The notes beneath the pieces were generated by a model. That model did no database searches and had not been told where the DNA came from. It worked only from the letters and a program-made list of their open reading frames with translations. A stretch of 64,000 bases of DNA from Paraburkholderia aromaticivorans (GTDB lineage: Bacteria; Pseudomonadota; Gammaproteobacteria; Burkholderiales; Burkholderiaceae): positions 4,030,001 through 4,094,000 of the forward strand of contig NZ_CP022989.1 of NCBI RefSeq assembly GCF_002278075.1, given 5' to 3'. Positions within the stretch are counted from its first letter, which is position 1, and each line of letters begins with the position of its first letter. Positions 16,375 to 24,364 of this stretch are shown one piece after another. Position numbers and translations under genes: made by a program.

Positions 16375-16674
16375 TCGAACCGCGGCGCAACCGCCTGCGC
16401 CTGCGCGCCCGCTCATGGGTCCGAGCGTTCGCAACGGATTGCGCCCCGAAGGAAACCCGCCTGGAAGGCGCCCGGCCGGAAGTCTCTTGAGGACCGTCAC
16501 GGGGAAGCCCTCCTGGCGGGCGCGCCGGAACAATTCCTGTTGGGGTCGTCTGACGGAGGCCCTCCTGGAGGCCACCCCGAAGCGCGCCCCCTGGGGACGG
16601 CCTGCGCGAGCGATATACTTGCACACCTTCGCAGGTTCCCCTTGAGCGCCGTGCCGCACGCCTTCTCTTCGCCT
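16375..16674. other. Non-coding stretch between bfr and murI
   Basis: Three hundred bases very rich in G and C, with short imperfect repeats around CCCTCCTGG and the self-complementary GGCCCTCCTGGAGGCC near 16556. A -10-like TATACT at 16614-16619 may belong to a murI promoter. No gene or clear terminator is visible. Confidence 0.45.
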
Positions 16675-17562
16675 ATGCCCGCAGAATCACCGTCCACGCA
16701 AACAGAGATGTTCACGTCCGGCGCCGGCTCGCGCGCACCCGTCGGCATTTTCGATTCAGGTCTCGGCGGTTTGTCGGTCTTGCGGGCGGTCCGGGCACAA
16801 CTGCCTGACGAAGCAATCCTCTATGCCGCCGACTCGCTCTACGCCCCCTACGGCGAGCGCGACGACGATTTCATCGCCGACCGCACGCTCGCGATCGGCG
16901 AATGGCTGGTCAAGCAAGGCGCGAAGGCGCTGGTGGTCGCCTGCAACACGGCAACCGCGCAGTCGATCGCGATGGTTCGCGAAAAACTGCCCATTCCGCT
17001 CGTCGGCGTCGAACCCGGCATCAAACCCGCCGCCTTGCGGTCCAAAACCCGCGTCGCGGGCGTGCTCGCCACGCAAGTGACGCTACGCAGCGCGCGCTTC
17101 CAGGCGCTGCTCGAACGCTACGCCGCGGATTGCCGCTTCATTTGCCAGCCGGGCCACGGGCTGGTGCAGGCCGTGGAACGCTGCGACGTCGGCTCCGCCG
17201 AATTGCGCGCGCTGCTGCGCGGCTATCTGCAGCCGATGCTCGACGCGGGCGCCGACACGCTGGTGCTCGGCTGCACGCACTACCCGTTTCTCGATGCGGC
17301 GATCCGCGACATCGTCGGCGACCGGCTGACGCTGATCGACACGAGCGTTGCGATTGCGCGCCAGCTGGAACGGGTGCTGGACCAGCACGGCCTGCGTGCG
17401 GCGCCGGCAAGCGCGGGCGCTGTTCTGCCCCGCTTTTATTCGACCGGCGACGGCACCCATCAGCAGCAATTGGCCACCACCCTGCTACATATCGACGCAA
17501 TGGTCGAGCAGGTGTCGATTCCGTCGCGCCGCACGGCAGCACCGAACTCCCACGCCGCATAA
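16675..17562 (+). CDS. murI: Glutamate racemase
   Basis: It makes D-glutamate for peptidoglycan. The ATG at 16675 (MPAESPSTQTEM) gives 295 residues; the reading frame continues upstream but without conservation, and MFTSGAGSRAP is another possible start. Conserved features are the N-terminal VGIFDSGLGGLSVLRAVR, the first catalytic Cys in LVVACNTATAQS and the second in LVLGCTHYPFL. Length and motifs match the family. Sandwiched between bacterioferritin and Bfd, it has no metabolic link to them. Confidence 0.95.
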   Translation: MPAESPSTQTEMFTSGAGSRAPVGIFDSGLGGLSVLRAVRAQLPDEAILYAADSLYAPYGERDDDFIADRTLAIGEWLVKQGAKALVVACNTATAQSIAMVREKLPIPLVGVEPGIKPAALRSKTRVAGVLATQVTLRSARFQALLERYAADCRFICQPGHGLVQAVERCDVGSAELRALLRGYLQPMLDAGADTLVLGCTHYPFLDAAIRDIVGDRLTLIDTSVAIARQLERVLDQHGLRAAPASAGAVLPRFYSTGDGTHQQQLATTLLHIDAMVEQVSIPSRRTAAPNSHAA

Positions 17563-17739
17563 ATCACGCGGCATACGCGCGTTTTTCCCCGCTGCTGCCG
17601 CGTCCTGCGCACTTTTTAGGCGCTTTCACGCGCCGCCGGCCGCCCGCGCCGCACCGGGCCTTATAGGCGAAACCCTTCTAAGAGTCTGGTTTTGTTACAA
17701 AAAATCAGGCAGGACGCTTGCCAAACGGCTCAAACATAA

Positions 17740-17754
17740 TGATAATAATTCGCA
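17740..17754. promoter_or_regulatory. Candidate Fur box upstream of bfd
   Basis: TGATAAT-A-ATTCGCA matches the 7-1-7 Fur consensus TGATAAT-N-ATTATCA at 12 of 14 positions. It lies 25 bases before the bfd start region, where a repressor would block the promoter. Iron repression of bfd is known in other proteobacteria. Confidence 0.75.
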
Positions 17755-17778
17755 TTAACGTTAGCCATGACGCCTGCC

Positions 17779-18015
17779 ATGATTGTCTGTGTCTGCAAGT
17801 CCGTTTCTGACCGAAAGATCCGTGCCTCGATCGCGGAAGGCGTCGATTCGTTCGACGAGCTTCAATTCGAACTCGGCGTCGCCTCCTGCTGCGGCAAGTG
17901 CGCGGAGTCCGTGCGCGACGTCATGATGCAGAGCGGAGTGTGCGCGAGCCGCTGTGGTTTCGAGCATAATCCCCAGGCTGTTCCGCTGACGTTCTACGAA
18001 CGCAAGGCCGCCTGA
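17779..18015 (+). CDS. bfd: Bacterioferritin-associated ferredoxin
   Basis: Bfd is a small [2Fe-2S] ferredoxin that reduces bacterioferritin so that stored iron is released. The start MIVCVCKSVSDRK at 17779 puts the cluster ligands at Cys4, Cys6, Cys38 and Cys41, as in E. coli Bfd. An ATG four codons upstream (17767) is also possible. The product is 78 residues with an extra C-terminal tail after residue 55. A good Fur-box candidate lies just upstream, fitting expression under iron limitation. The gene precedes the tonB-exbB-exbD genes in the same direction. Confidence 0.92.
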   Translation: MIVCVCKSVSDRKIRASIAEGVDSFDELQFELGVASCCGKCAESVRDVMMQSGVCASRCGFEHNPQAVPLTFYERKAA

Positions 18016-18161
18016 GATCGAGTTTCAAGGCGCGGCTGACGCCGCGCCTCGGGCGCTTTCCGCCCACTGCCGTTCTCGCTGTTCAAGCGTTATCCCACTG
18101 CCGTCAGCAAGCCAGTATTCGTACCAGCCAGCTACCCGCTCACCCGTCACAGGAGTTCGAG

Positions 18162-18224
18162 ATGGAATTGCTGATTGGTTTCGTGACTACTTTGTTCATT
18201 TCGCTGCTGATTTTTCGAACATGA
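18162..18224 (+). CDS. Candidate 20-residue membrane peptide upstream of tonB
   Basis: A short frame, MELLIGFVTTLFISLLIFRT, starts with ATG six bases after a textbook AGGAG ribosome site. That site is stronger than the one before tonB. The peptide is almost entirely hydrophobic, enough for one membrane helix, and ends 48 bases before the tonB start. It could be a real small protein or a leader peptide for tonB. No homologue is known to me. Confidence 0.5.
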   Translation: MELLIGFVTTLFISLLIFRT

Positions 18225-18272
18225 CGACGTCTTGTCTGACGCGCTGCGTGCACAGCGCGCCGCCACGCTGAT

Positions 18273-19010
18273 ATGCCGGCCTCGCATACCGTTTCGGCCG
18301 GCGCCATGCCGGCTTCGTCCACCCGACCGAACTCCCGCGTCCTGACGGCAACCGCACTGGTTGCAGCGATTCACGTCGCGTTGCTGGCCGTGGTGATGAC
18401 CTTGCGGCACGACCCTGTTCAACCGGTCCTCGAATCGCGCGTGATGACCGCGCAGTTGCTGCCGCCGGCGCCGGTTGCCACGCCCGTCGCGATACAGTCG
18501 ATTGCACCGCCGCCGCCCACGCCGACGCCGCCGGTTCACACCGAGCCGAAAGTTCAGCCGAAGCCGGCTCCAACGCCCAAGCCGACGCCAACGCCTTTAC
18601 CGGTGGCCGCCGCGCCCTCGCCGACACCCGTCGCCGCACCCGCTCCCGCGCCGCCCGCGCCGGCCGCACCTGCCGCCCCGCCCGCTCCTGCCGCGCCGGC
18701 CGTTAGCCATCAGACGATGGAGGTCAGCGCGCCCAAGAACGTCTCGCACCTTGATTGCGAACTGGTGAAGCCTGATTACCCACCGCTATCCAGGCGGCGT
18801 GGTGAAACCGGCACCGCCACCGTGCGGTTCGTGGTCGGCCTGACGGGCAAGCTGGAAGACATCCAGCTACAACAGAGCAGCGGCTTCAGCCGTCTTGACG
18901 ACGCTGCGCTCGCCGCCGTGCACGCGACTACCTGCAAGCCATTTCTCGAGAACGGCCAGCCGATTCGAGCCGCTTACACCCGGCCTTACGAGTTCAATCT
19001 GAGCGATTGA
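18273..19010 (+). CDS. tonB: TonB, energy transducer for outer-membrane receptors
   Basis: TonB carries proton-motive energy from ExbB-ExbD to outer-membrane siderophore and heme receptors. The product is 245 residues. A membrane anchor lies at about residues 24 to 43 (LTATALVAAIHVALLAVVM). A long Pro/Ala-rich spacer with Lys-Pro repeats runs from about 65 to 145. The TonB C-terminal domain starts near VKPDYPPLSRRRGETG and includes QQSSGFSRLDDAALAAV. A second in-frame ATG lies 11 codons into the frame. Its ribosome site is weak. It lies upstream of exbB and exbD in one operon. Confidence 0.93.
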   Translation: MPASHTVSAGAMPASSTRPNSRVLTATALVAAIHVALLAVVMTLRHDPVQPVLESRVMTAQLLPPAPVATPVAIQSIAPPPPTPTPPVHTEPKVQPKPAPTPKPTPTPLPVAAAPSPTPVAAPAPAPPAPAAPAAPPAPAAPAVSHQTMEVSAPKNVSHLDCELVKPDYPPLSRRRGETGTATVRFVVGLTGKLEDIQLQQSSGFSRLDDAALAAVHATTCKPFLENGQPIRAAYTRPYEFNLSD

Positions 19011-19038
19011 GGCAGATTTCAAAAAAGAAGGAATTGCA

Positions 19039-19770
19039 ATGCAAAACTACGGACTGGCGCACGTCTGGGCGCAAGGGGATTTCGTGACGCGCGGCATCGC
19101 GCTCGCGCTGTTGATCATGTCGGTGATGTCGTGGAGCGTGATCGTCGTCAAAGGCTGGAATGTGATGCGCCTGAAGCGTCTCACGAAGAACGCCGAACAG
19201 GCGTTCTGGCATTCGGACGATCTCGCCGACGGCGTGCAGAAACTCGGCGCCGGCTCGTCGACGCCGCAGGACAATCCGTTCCTCGCGCTTGCGCTGTCGG
19301 GTCAGGAAGCGGCCGATCACCATCATCAGACGCAGCCGCATCTGCACGACCGCATGGACGTGTCGGATTGGATCACGCGCTGCCTGAAGGACACGATGGA
19401 CGAAAGCGTCGCCCGCATGCAGAGCGGTCTCGCGATTCTCGCGTCGATCGGCAGCACGGCGCCGTTCGTCGGTCTGTTCGGTACGGTGTGGGGCATCTAT
19501 CACGCGCTGCTGGCGATCGGCGCGAGCGGCCAGTCGTCGATCGACCAGGTCGCCGGTCCGGTCGGTGAAGCGTTGATCATGACCGCGTTCGGCCTGTTCG
19601 TCGCGATTCCGGCGGTGCTCGGCTACAACGCGCTCACGCGCGCCAACAAGGCGGTGGTCGCCAAACTGAGCCGCTTTGCGCACGGCTTGCATGCGTTCTT
19701 CGTGACCGGCGCGCGACTGTCGTCGTCCAGGCGCGGCGACGGCCTGCGGCTCGCGGCCCGCACGAACTGA
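19039..19770 (+). CDS. exbB: ExbB, proton channel component of the TonB system
   Basis: ExbB (MotA/TolQ/ExbB family) forms the pentameric scaffold of the energising complex. The product is 243 residues, preceded by AAGGAA. Three membrane segments are visible, near residues 16 to 37, 130 to 155 and 175 to 200. The family signature ASIGSTAPFVGLFGTVWGIY sits in the second. A His-rich stretch (HHHQTQPHLHD) lies in the cytoplasmic loop. It is followed 16 bases later by exbD. Confidence 0.95.
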   Translation: MQNYGLAHVWAQGDFVTRGIALALLIMSVMSWSVIVVKGWNVMRLKRLTKNAEQAFWHSDDLADGVQKLGAGSSTPQDNPFLALALSGQEAADHHHQTQPHLHDRMDVSDWITRCLKDTMDESVARMQSGLAILASIGSTAPFVGLFGTVWGIYHALLAIGASGQSSIDQVAGPVGEALIMTAFGLFVAIPAVLGYNALTRANKAVVAKLSRFAHGLHAFFVTGARLSSSRRGDGLRLAARTN

Positions 19771-19786
19771 TCGACGAGGTACTTCA

Positions 19787-20206
19787 ATGGCAATGAGCCC
19801 CTTCGCCGACGACGATGACGACGGCCTGATGAACGAAATCAACATGACGCCGCTCGTCGACGTGATGTTGGTTCTCCTGATCGTCTTCATGGTGACGATC
19901 CCGGTGATTCGTCACGCGGTCAAGATCGATCTGCCGCATGCAAGCAGCCAGAAAGAAGACACCAAGCCCGCGCAGGTGACCGTTGCGGTCGACGCGGACG
20001 GCAACGTCATGTGGGACGACAAAAAAGTGGACGACGCCACACTGCGCGCGAAGATTGCGGAAGCCGCGCAAGCGAACCCACAACCCGAGTTGCATCTCGA
20101 TGCGGACCGCAAGGTCGCGTACGAGAAAGTGGCGGAAGTGATGTCGGCGGCACAGGCCGGCGGCCTGACCAGGATCGGCTTCGTGACGCAGCCGAAAGCG
20201 AGATGA
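19787..20206 (+). CDS. exbD: ExbD, proton channel component of the TonB system
   Basis: ExbD (TolR family) works with ExbB to use the proton gradient. The product is 139 residues with one membrane segment at about 23 to 43. The conserved NEINMTPLVDVMLVLLIVFM motif contains the essential Asp. The periplasmic domain follows. An ACGAGG site precedes the ATG. A strong terminator follows 35 bases after the stop, closing the tonB-exbB-exbD operon. Confidence 0.95.
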   Translation: MAMSPFADDDDDGLMNEINMTPLVDVMLVLLIVFMVTIPVIRHAVKIDLPHASSQKEDTKPAQVTVAVDADGNVMWDDKKVDDATLRAKIAEAAQANPQPELHLDADRKVAYEKVAEVMSAAQAGGLTRIGFVTQPKAR

Positions 20207-20241
20207 TGCGATAAAAGCCCTTTAAAAAAGGGCCGAAAAGT

Positions 20242-20276
20242 AAAAGGCCTTCATCGTCAGATGAAGGCCTTTTTTT
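20242..20276 (+). terminator. Rho-independent terminator of tonB-exbB-exbD
   Basis: AAAGGCCTTCATC pairs perfectly with GATGAAGGCCTTT around a four-base loop and runs into seven T residues. The A residues on the other side could let it also end transcription from the right. Confidence 0.95.
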
Positions 20277-20306
20277 GTGCGCACTCGGCGCCTTCGGGCG
20301 GCGGGA

Positions 20307-20429
20307 TCATTTGCCATCGGTCGAAGACTGATAGCTACCTGAGTCACCGCATGCGACAGCCGTGATCGACACGGACAGCGCGGTCAGCCCTATCAGGCCC
20401 GCTATGATAGCGGCCATGAGTTTTCGCAT
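20307..20429 (-). CDS. Small 40-residue exported protein, probable lipoprotein
   Basis: The frame starts MRKLMAAIIAGLIGLTALSV behind a clear AAGGAG site at normal spacing. It encodes a signal peptide ending ITAVAC and a short Ser/Gly/Asp-rich tail (GDSGSYQSSTDGK). The Cys at residue 27 suggests a lipoprotein, although the box is not ideal; ordinary signal peptidase cleavage is the alternative. Small exported peptides of this type are common in Burkholderiaceae and have no known function. It lies between the tonB operon terminator and the LysR gene. Confidence 0.68.
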   Translation of the reverse strand: MRKLMAAIIAGLIGLTALSVSITAVACGDSGSYQSSTDGK

Positions 20430-20559
20430 AAGAGACTCCTTAGCGAAGGGATTTCACTATAGGCCCGCAAGCGCGCGCATTCAAGCAAACCGCCATTGAA
20501 AGTACTCATGACAGGCCGCGCTTAAATGGTAAAAGCGATGTGGTGGCGCGCCAGAACTG

Positions 20560-21546
20560 CTATGGCGCGATTGCGAACGCCGGCTGCGCGGCGGCCATTT
20601 CCTCGCGCGCGGGGCACTCGCCCATGATGTGTTTACCGTCGTCGGGATCGAGCATCTCGACCAGATAATCGACAAAGGCGCGCACGGCCGGCACCATCCC
20701 CTGCCGCGACACGAATACGGCGTACAACTGCGGCGTCGGAAAAGTCCAGCCGGGCATCACCGGCGACAATTGCCCGGCTCGCAACGCGGCGCCATACATC
20801 ATCTCCGGCAACGCGGCGATACCGACGCCGCCGAGCACCGCTTCACGAATCGTCATCAGATCCGCGGTTACGAGGCGCGGCTCATGTTCGTGCGCATGCC
20901 GCGTGCCGTCCGGCGCGATCAGGTTGTAGACGTGGCGTCCGTCGCCGGTCGGCACGTCGAGCGTTTCGAAACGGCTCAGATCGGCCGGCAGCAACGGCGG
21001 CGCATTCTGTTGCAGCAGGCTCGGCGCGCCGACCAGCATCTGCTGCGTACGCCACAGCGGCCGCACCACGATATTGGCGTTCTCCGGCGGATCGGAGCGC
21101 ACCCGCAGCGCGACGTCGACCGAATCCTCGAACAGATCGATCACGCGGTTCGTCACCCGCATCACGACCCGCACTTCCGGATAGCGATGCATGAACTCAG
21201 GCAGGATCTGCGACAGGATGGTTTGCGAAATCGTGACCGGCACGCTGACGCGCACCGTGCCGCGCGGCGACGAACGCAGTTGCTGAACGACGTTGACGGC
21301 GGCCTGCGCTTCGCTGAGCATCGCCTGACAATGCTGGTAGAACAGTTGCCCGGCTTCGGTCAGCGCCAGCTTGCGCGTGGATCGCTGCAGCAGACGCACG
21401 CCGAGCGACGCTTCCAACTCGGTCAAGCGGCGCGACAGGCGCGACTTGGAAATGCCCAGCACGCGCTCGGCGGCGGAAAAACCGCCATGTTCGACGACCT
21501 GCGAAAAATACATCAGGTCGTTCAGATTGTGTGAATCGATCTTCAT
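20560..21546 (-). CDS. LysR-family transcriptional regulator
   Basis: The start MKIDSHNLNDLMYFSQVVE at 21546 gives 328 residues; the frame extends to 21651, but only through the divergent promoter. The N-terminal winged helix-turn-helix reads GGFSAAERVLGISKSRLSRR and what follows. The effector domain has the RVSVPVTISQTILSQILPEF pattern of the group near E. coli YhaJ and PirR-type regulators. It is divergent from a pirin gene, the usual arrangement for a LysR protein controlling a quercetinase-like target. The effector cannot be told from sequence. Confidence 0.9.
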   Translation of the reverse strand: MKIDSHNLNDLMYFSQVVEHGGFSAAERVLGISKSRLSRRLTELEASLGVRLLQRSTRKLALTEAGQLFYQHCQAMLSEAQAAVNVVQQLRSSPRGTVRVSVPVTISQTILSQILPEFMHRYPEVRVVMRVTNRVIDLFEDSVDVALRVRSDPPENANIVVRPLWRTQQMLVGAPSLLQQNAPPLLPADLSRFETLDVPTGDGRHVYNLIAPDGTRHAHEHEPRLVTADLMTIREAVLGGVGIAALPEMMYGAALRAGQLSPVMPGWTFPTPQLYAVFVSRQGMVPAVRAFVDYLVEMLDPDDGKHIMGECPAREEMAAAQPAFAIAP

Positions 21547-21588
21547 CTCATCGTTCCAGTAATAGAACAATCCATTGCGTGGGGGCGG

Positions 21589-21617
21589 CTGGCACCCCGG
21601 AAAACGGTCCCTATAAT
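21589..21617 (+). promoter_or_regulatory. Promoter of the pirin gene
   Basis: CTGGCA at 21589-21594 and TATAAT at 21612-21617, 17 bases apart, resemble a sigma-70 promoter 50 bases before the pirin start. It lies in the 120-base region between the divergent lysR and pirin genes, where the regulator would bind. Confidence 0.65.
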
Positions 21618-21668
21618 AGCTCCATGTTTCAAAAATAACGCTATTCCCCATTTTTTGAGGTGACTTTG

Positions 21669-22547
21669 ATGAGCACGACCCGCACGATCGAACGCACGTT
21701 TCCCGCCGTTCGCACGACCGAGGGTGGCGGCTTTATCGTCCACCGCCCGTTTCCGACCCGCATGCTGATGGACTTCGATCCGTTCCTGCTGCTCGACGAA
21801 ATGGGCCCGATCGACTATGCGCCGGGCGAGGCCAAGGGCGCGCCCGACCATCCGCATCGCGGCTTCGAAACCGTCACTTACGTGCTCGAGGGCCAGTTCG
21901 GCCACAAGGATTCGGCCGGGCATTCCGGCACCCTGCACGCCGGCGACGTGCAGTGGATGACCGCGGGCGCGGGCGTCGTGCACAGCGAAATGCCGGACCC
22001 GTCGTTCGTCCGCACCGGCGGGCGCGTGCACGGCTTGCAGCTATGGGTGAATCTGCCGCGCCGCGACAAGATGATCGCGCCACGCTACCAGGAAATGCCG
22101 TCGTCGAGCATTCCGGTGGCGGCGTCCGCAGACGGCAAGGTGCGCGTCAAGGTGATCGCCGGCGAAGCGCTCGGCGTCAAGGCGGCGATCGAAACCCGCA
22201 CGCCGATTCTGTATCAGCATTTCTCGCTGCAACCGGGCGCAACGATCCGGCAGCCGGTGCCCGCCGACTATCGCGTGTTTGCATACAGCCTGTCCGGCAG
22301 CGGTTTCTACGGTGAAGGCGAAGCACGCCAGGAAATCGGCGCGCAGAAGATGATCGTGTTCCAGAACGACGGCGACGCCGTCACGCTCACGGCCGGCGCG
22401 GACCCGCTCGAGGTGCTGTTGCTCGGCGGCGTGCCGCTCAAGGAGCCGGTGGTGCGCTACGGCCCGTTCGTGATGAATACGGAAGACGAGATCCGCCAGG
22501 CCGTCGTCGATTACCAGGCGGGGCGCATGGGCGCGATCACGCATTGA
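21669..22547 (+). CDS. Pirin family protein, quercetinase-like
   Basis: The product is 292 residues from ATG 21669, behind a GAGGTGA site. It has the two-cupin pirin fold. The metal site residues are in DHPHRGFETVTYVLEG and in VVHSEMPD, as in E. coli YhhW, which has quercetin 2,3-dioxygenase activity. The second cupin is more degenerate (QHFSLQPGATIRQPVPAD). Pirins may also act as redox or stress proteins. It is divergent from a LysR regulator, which probably controls it. Confidence 0.92.
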   Translation: MSTTRTIERTFPAVRTTEGGGFIVHRPFPTRMLMDFDPFLLLDEMGPIDYAPGEAKGAPDHPHRGFETVTYVLEGQFGHKDSAGHSGTLHAGDVQWMTAGAGVVHSEMPDPSFVRTGGRVHGLQLWVNLPRRDKMIAPRYQEMPSSSIPVAASADGKVRVKVIAGEALGVKAAIETRTPILYQHFSLQPGATIRQPVPADYRVFAYSLSGSGFYGEGEARQEIGAQKMIVFQNDGDAVTLTAGADPLEVLLLGGVPLKEPVVRYGPFVMNTEDEIRQAVVDYQAGRMGAITH

Positions 22548-22700
22548 GTCGCGAGCGGCCCAAGCGCGCCGCCCGCGCGGCAGCCCAAGGCGCGAAGGCC
22601 GGCAAATTCGGTCACAATAGCGATTCAGGCCGCGCGCCGCGCCGTTCAGTCATGACGGGCAGCGGCGCGCGGCGATTTCCGTCCCTGTTCAGGAGCGCGC

Positions 22701-23099
22701 ATGGCAGAGCCCACCGTCACCGCCCATATCGGTTCGACGAATTTCCAGGTCCTTTTCGACGACGGCAAGCACACATGGCTTGCCGACGAGCCCGAGTCGC
22801 TCGGCGGCGGTGATCGCGGGCCGACGCCCGTTTCGTTGTTGCTGTCGAGCCTCGGCGCGTGCACGTCGATCACGCTGAAGATGTACGCTCAGCGCAAGGA
22901 ATGGCCGCTCGCCCACGTGCGCGTGACGCTCTCGCTCGAAACCGGCGACGCGGGCACGACCATCGATCGCCAGATCATGCTGGAAGGCGACCTGTCCGAC
23001 GAGCAGCGGGAACGGCTCCTGCAAATTGCCAATCAGTGCCCGGTTCACAAGATCCTCACGCATTCGATCACGATCCGTTCGGGACTCGCCGTCGCTTGA
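22701..23099 (+). CDS. OsmC family peroxidase-like protein
   Basis: The product is 132 residues, preceded by AGGAG. OsmC/Ohr proteins reduce organic hydroperoxides with two cysteines. Here they are in SSLGACTSITLKMYA and ANQCPVHKIL, the positions of the peroxidatic and resolving cysteines. The family also includes proteins of other function (YhfA group), and the exact substrate is unknown. It lies 24 bases before the AtaL-like gene. Confidence 0.9.
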   Translation: MAEPTVTAHIGSTNFQVLFDDGKHTWLADEPESLGGGDRGPTPVSLLLSSLGACTSITLKMYAQRKEWPLAHVRVTLSLETGDAGTTIDRQIMLEGDLSDEQRERLLQIANQCPVHKILTHSITIRSGLAVA

Positions 23100-23123
23100 A
23101 CGCTTTCATAGGAAGCCGTCGTT

Positions 23124-23606
23124 TTGAATTTCGAACACCTTATCCAGATCAACGACCCGTTGAATCCGTTTGTCGAAGCGATGACCCGCGAGCAGTTGTG
23201 GGAGGGCCTCGTGCTGCGCGCCGAACAGCCGCAACTGTTCGTGATGGGGCTCGACAGCTGCACAATCCTTTCGCGCGACGGCAACGTGCTCGAGCGGGAA
23301 CTGCACTACGGCCAGGCGACCGTACGCGATCGTGTCACGCTGGCTGAAAGCCAGAGCGTGCGCTACGACATTCTGCCGACCGCGGACTATGTCGGCGGCT
23401 CGCTGACCATGACCATCGAGCAACCGGACGAACTGCAGCTGTTTCTGCGCTTCGAGTACGCCACCACGTTGCCCGAATCGTCCGATCCCGACGCGCATCA
23501 GACGCAGGAGATCGTGAAGTCGGCGTATCGCGAAAATGATATCGATACTGTTCGGCTCATTCGCCAGTATGTGCAGGCGAAGCAGGAACCCGGTTCTCTG
23601 CATTGA
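23124..23606 (+). CDS. AtaL-like (DUF1857, SRPBCC fold) protein
   Basis: The product is 160 residues starting at TTG (MNFEHLIQINDPLNPF), nine bases after AGGAAG; there is no better start. It matches the AtaL/DUF1857 family of START-like proteins, seen in RAEQPQLFVMGLDSCTIL and GQATVRDRVTLAESQSV. Such folds bind hydrophobic ligands, and the role in bacteria is unknown. It follows the OsmC gene closely and is probably co-transcribed. A terminator lies 40 bases after the stop. Confidence 0.82.
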   Translation: MNFEHLIQINDPLNPFVEAMTREQLWEGLVLRAEQPQLFVMGLDSCTILSRDGNVLERELHYGQATVRDRVTLAESQSVRYDILPTADYVGGSLTMTIEQPDELQLFLRFEYATTLPESSDPDAHQTQEIVKSAYRENDIDTVRLIRQYVQAKQEPGSLH

Positions 23607-23646
23607 ATTTCGCGGGCGCCCTGCCCGCGCGCTTGCCATCGCACGC

Positions 23647-23675
23647 AAGGCCGCTTACCGACGCGGCGGCCTTTT
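23647..23675 (+). terminator. Terminator after the AtaL-like gene
   Basis: AAGGCCGC pairs with GCGGCCTT, and four T residues follow. It closes the osmC and ataL-like unit. Confidence 0.75.
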
Positions 23676-23754
23676 GCCGTCGTCCTTTATCGCGCCACCT
23701 CCCCATCGTTTGACTATCGAAATTCAGATTCAATCAATTTCCCCAACTTGTAAA

Positions 23755-23769
23755 TAGGAATAGTTATCA
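23755..23769. promoter_or_regulatory. Fur-like site upstream of hemP
   Basis: TAGGAAT-A-GTTATCA matches the 7-1-7 Fur consensus at 10 of 14 positions, with six of seven in the right half. It lies 41 bases before the hemP start. HemP genes in Burkholderia are Fur-regulated. Confidence 0.55.
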
Positions 23770-23809
23770 TTTAGAATTGATCCATCGAATCGACCAACAG
23801 CTAAAACCA

Positions 23810-24073
23810 ATGACCGATCCCACGCGCCCTTCGACACTCAGCCTGCGCCGCCCCGCGGCCGCGCTGACCAGCCGCCCGAAAGCTTCGACGACGGCGGCAA
23901 CCGGCCAGAAGTCAGGCGTTGCGGATCGCGCCGGAGGTTCAGGCGAGACGTCGGAGCGGATCGTACGCAGCGACGCGCTGCTGCAAGGGCACAGTCACGT
24001 CAGCATCGTGCACAACGGCGAAACCTACCAGCTGCGTGCCACGCGGCTAGGCAAGCTGATCCTGACGAAGTAA
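23810..24073 (+). CDS. hemP: Hemin uptake protein HemP
   Basis: The product is 87 residues from the ATG at 23810. The first 45 residues are low-complexity (Pro, Ala, Thr, Arg). The C-terminal 38 residues are a clear HemP (PF10636) domain, with RIVRSDALLQGHSHVSIVH and GETYQLRATRLGKLILTK. In Burkholderia multivorans and relatives the homologue HmuP/HemP activates the heme-receptor genes. No heme receptor or heme transporter gene follows here. The next genes are the convergent ftrABCD. A Fur-like box lies upstream. Confidence 0.9.
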   Translation: MTDPTRPSTLSLRRPAAALTSRPKASTTAATGQKSGVADRAGGSGETSERIVRSDALLQGHSHVSIVHNGETYQLRATRLGKLILTK

Positions 24074-24084
24074 GGACGAACAGA

Positions 24085-24235
24085 GGTAAGTACCGGGTAT
24101 TGTGGGGACCACCTCCCAGAGAGGTGTTGGGCATTAGCCAGCCACGACGGCTTGCACGTGAGAACTAGACCCCTTCGTGCAGACACCAAGCCAGCCGTCG
24201 CAGCCAGCCAGGCCGCTTTTTTAGTCCTCACTCGA
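24085..24235 (+). other. Structured intergenic stretch after hemP, possible small RNA
   Basis: Several stems can be drawn. CCACCTC with GAGGTG(T) is at about 24111-24127. TGCACG with CGTGCA brackets a 17-base loop at about 24153-24181. A longer GACGGCTTG / CAAGCC...GCCGTC pairing spans about 24146-24199. The stretch ends with GGCCGC followed by six T residues at about 24216. It could be the hemP 3' region or an independent RNA. I know no matching family. Confidence 0.35.
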
Positions 24236-24277
24236 TGCGGCGACGCGCAACGGCGTGCGCCGATCGTGCAGAAAATG

Positions 24278-24314
24278 AAAAAGCCGTGGAGATGACACCA
24301 TCCCACGGCTTTTT
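24278..24314. terminator. Bidirectional terminator between hemP and ftrD
   Basis: AAAAAGCCGTGG pairs with CCACGGCTTTTT around a 13-base loop. A and T tracts flank it on both sides, so it can end the ftr operon from the right and transcripts from the left. Confidence 0.9.
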
Positions 24315-24364
24315 GTTTGGCCCGGTACCGGCGACTGCATCGAATCGCGTCGCCGGACAATGCG

